Assembly (NCBI GenBank): GCA_947174645.1
Contig: CAMWJR010000052.1
Span: 1 to 5,879, forward strand
Length of the DNA: 5,879 bases
Origin: an uncultured Verrucomicrobiota bacterium
GTDB taxonomy: Bacteria > Verrucomicrobiota > Verrucomicrobiia > Opitutales > LL51
Direction: 5' to 3'
Below are positions 5,874-5,879 of the stretch, in pieces. The notes beneath the pieces are model-generated. The model did no database searches, was not told the origin of the DNA, and saw only the letters and a list, made by a program, of their open reading frames with translations. The stretch's first letter is position 1; each line of letters starts with the position of its first letter. The position numbers and the translations under genes were made by a program.

Positions 5874-5879
5874 CTGCCC

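Overview
The window holds one block of four genes, all on the minus strand and packed tightly enough to be a single operon. In transcription order (right to left) they are: a 777-residue protein with an alanine/glycine-rich hydrophobic core (3540-5873), a 190-residue TPR chaperone (2923-3495), an 845-residue protein with a hydrophobic hairpin and long coiled coils (389-2926), and the first 128 codons of a fourth protein cut by the window edge (1-384). Genes are separated by 44 nt, a 4-nt ATGA overlap and a 4-nt gap. There is no RNA gene, insertion sequence, CRISPR array or convincing promoter. Every stretch longer than 44 bases is coding, so there is no long non-coding region to describe.

The anchor is the TPR protein. 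It closely resembles the class II type III secretion (T3SS) chaperones of the SycD/LcrH/IpgC family, which keep the two pore-forming translocators soluble before secretion. The 845-residue protein has the hallmark of the large translocator SctE (YopB/IpaB/EspD): a first hydrophobic segment ending in an E-L-I-L-G-K-S motif, then a second hydrophobic helix. The partial gene has a disordered polar N-terminus followed by a short Met/Leu-rich segment, as in the small translocator SctB (YopD). The first gene lies where the needle-tip gene lcrV lies in the Yersinia operon lcrV-lcrH-yopB-yopD. It also has two heptad coils arranged like the stalk of tip proteins. The block therefore reads as a divergent T3SS translocon operon: tip-like protein, chaperone, SctE, SctB.

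What is unusual is the size and build of the proteins. The tip-position protein is more than twice the length of LcrV or IpaD and carries a pore-like hydrophobic domain plus a duplicated F-T-x-G-S motif between its coils. The SctE-like protein is about twice the length of YopB, because a large coiled-coil region with an internal tandem duplication follows the membrane hairpin. Base composition dips in the middle of both large genes.

The host cannot be named from the sequence. The GC content is moderate, one gene has a clear GAGGAG ribosome binding site, and a translocon is present, so it is a Gram-negative bacterium that contacts eukaryotic cells. Large, divergent translocators would fit an environmental chlamydia or another PVC-group bacterium, but that is a guess.
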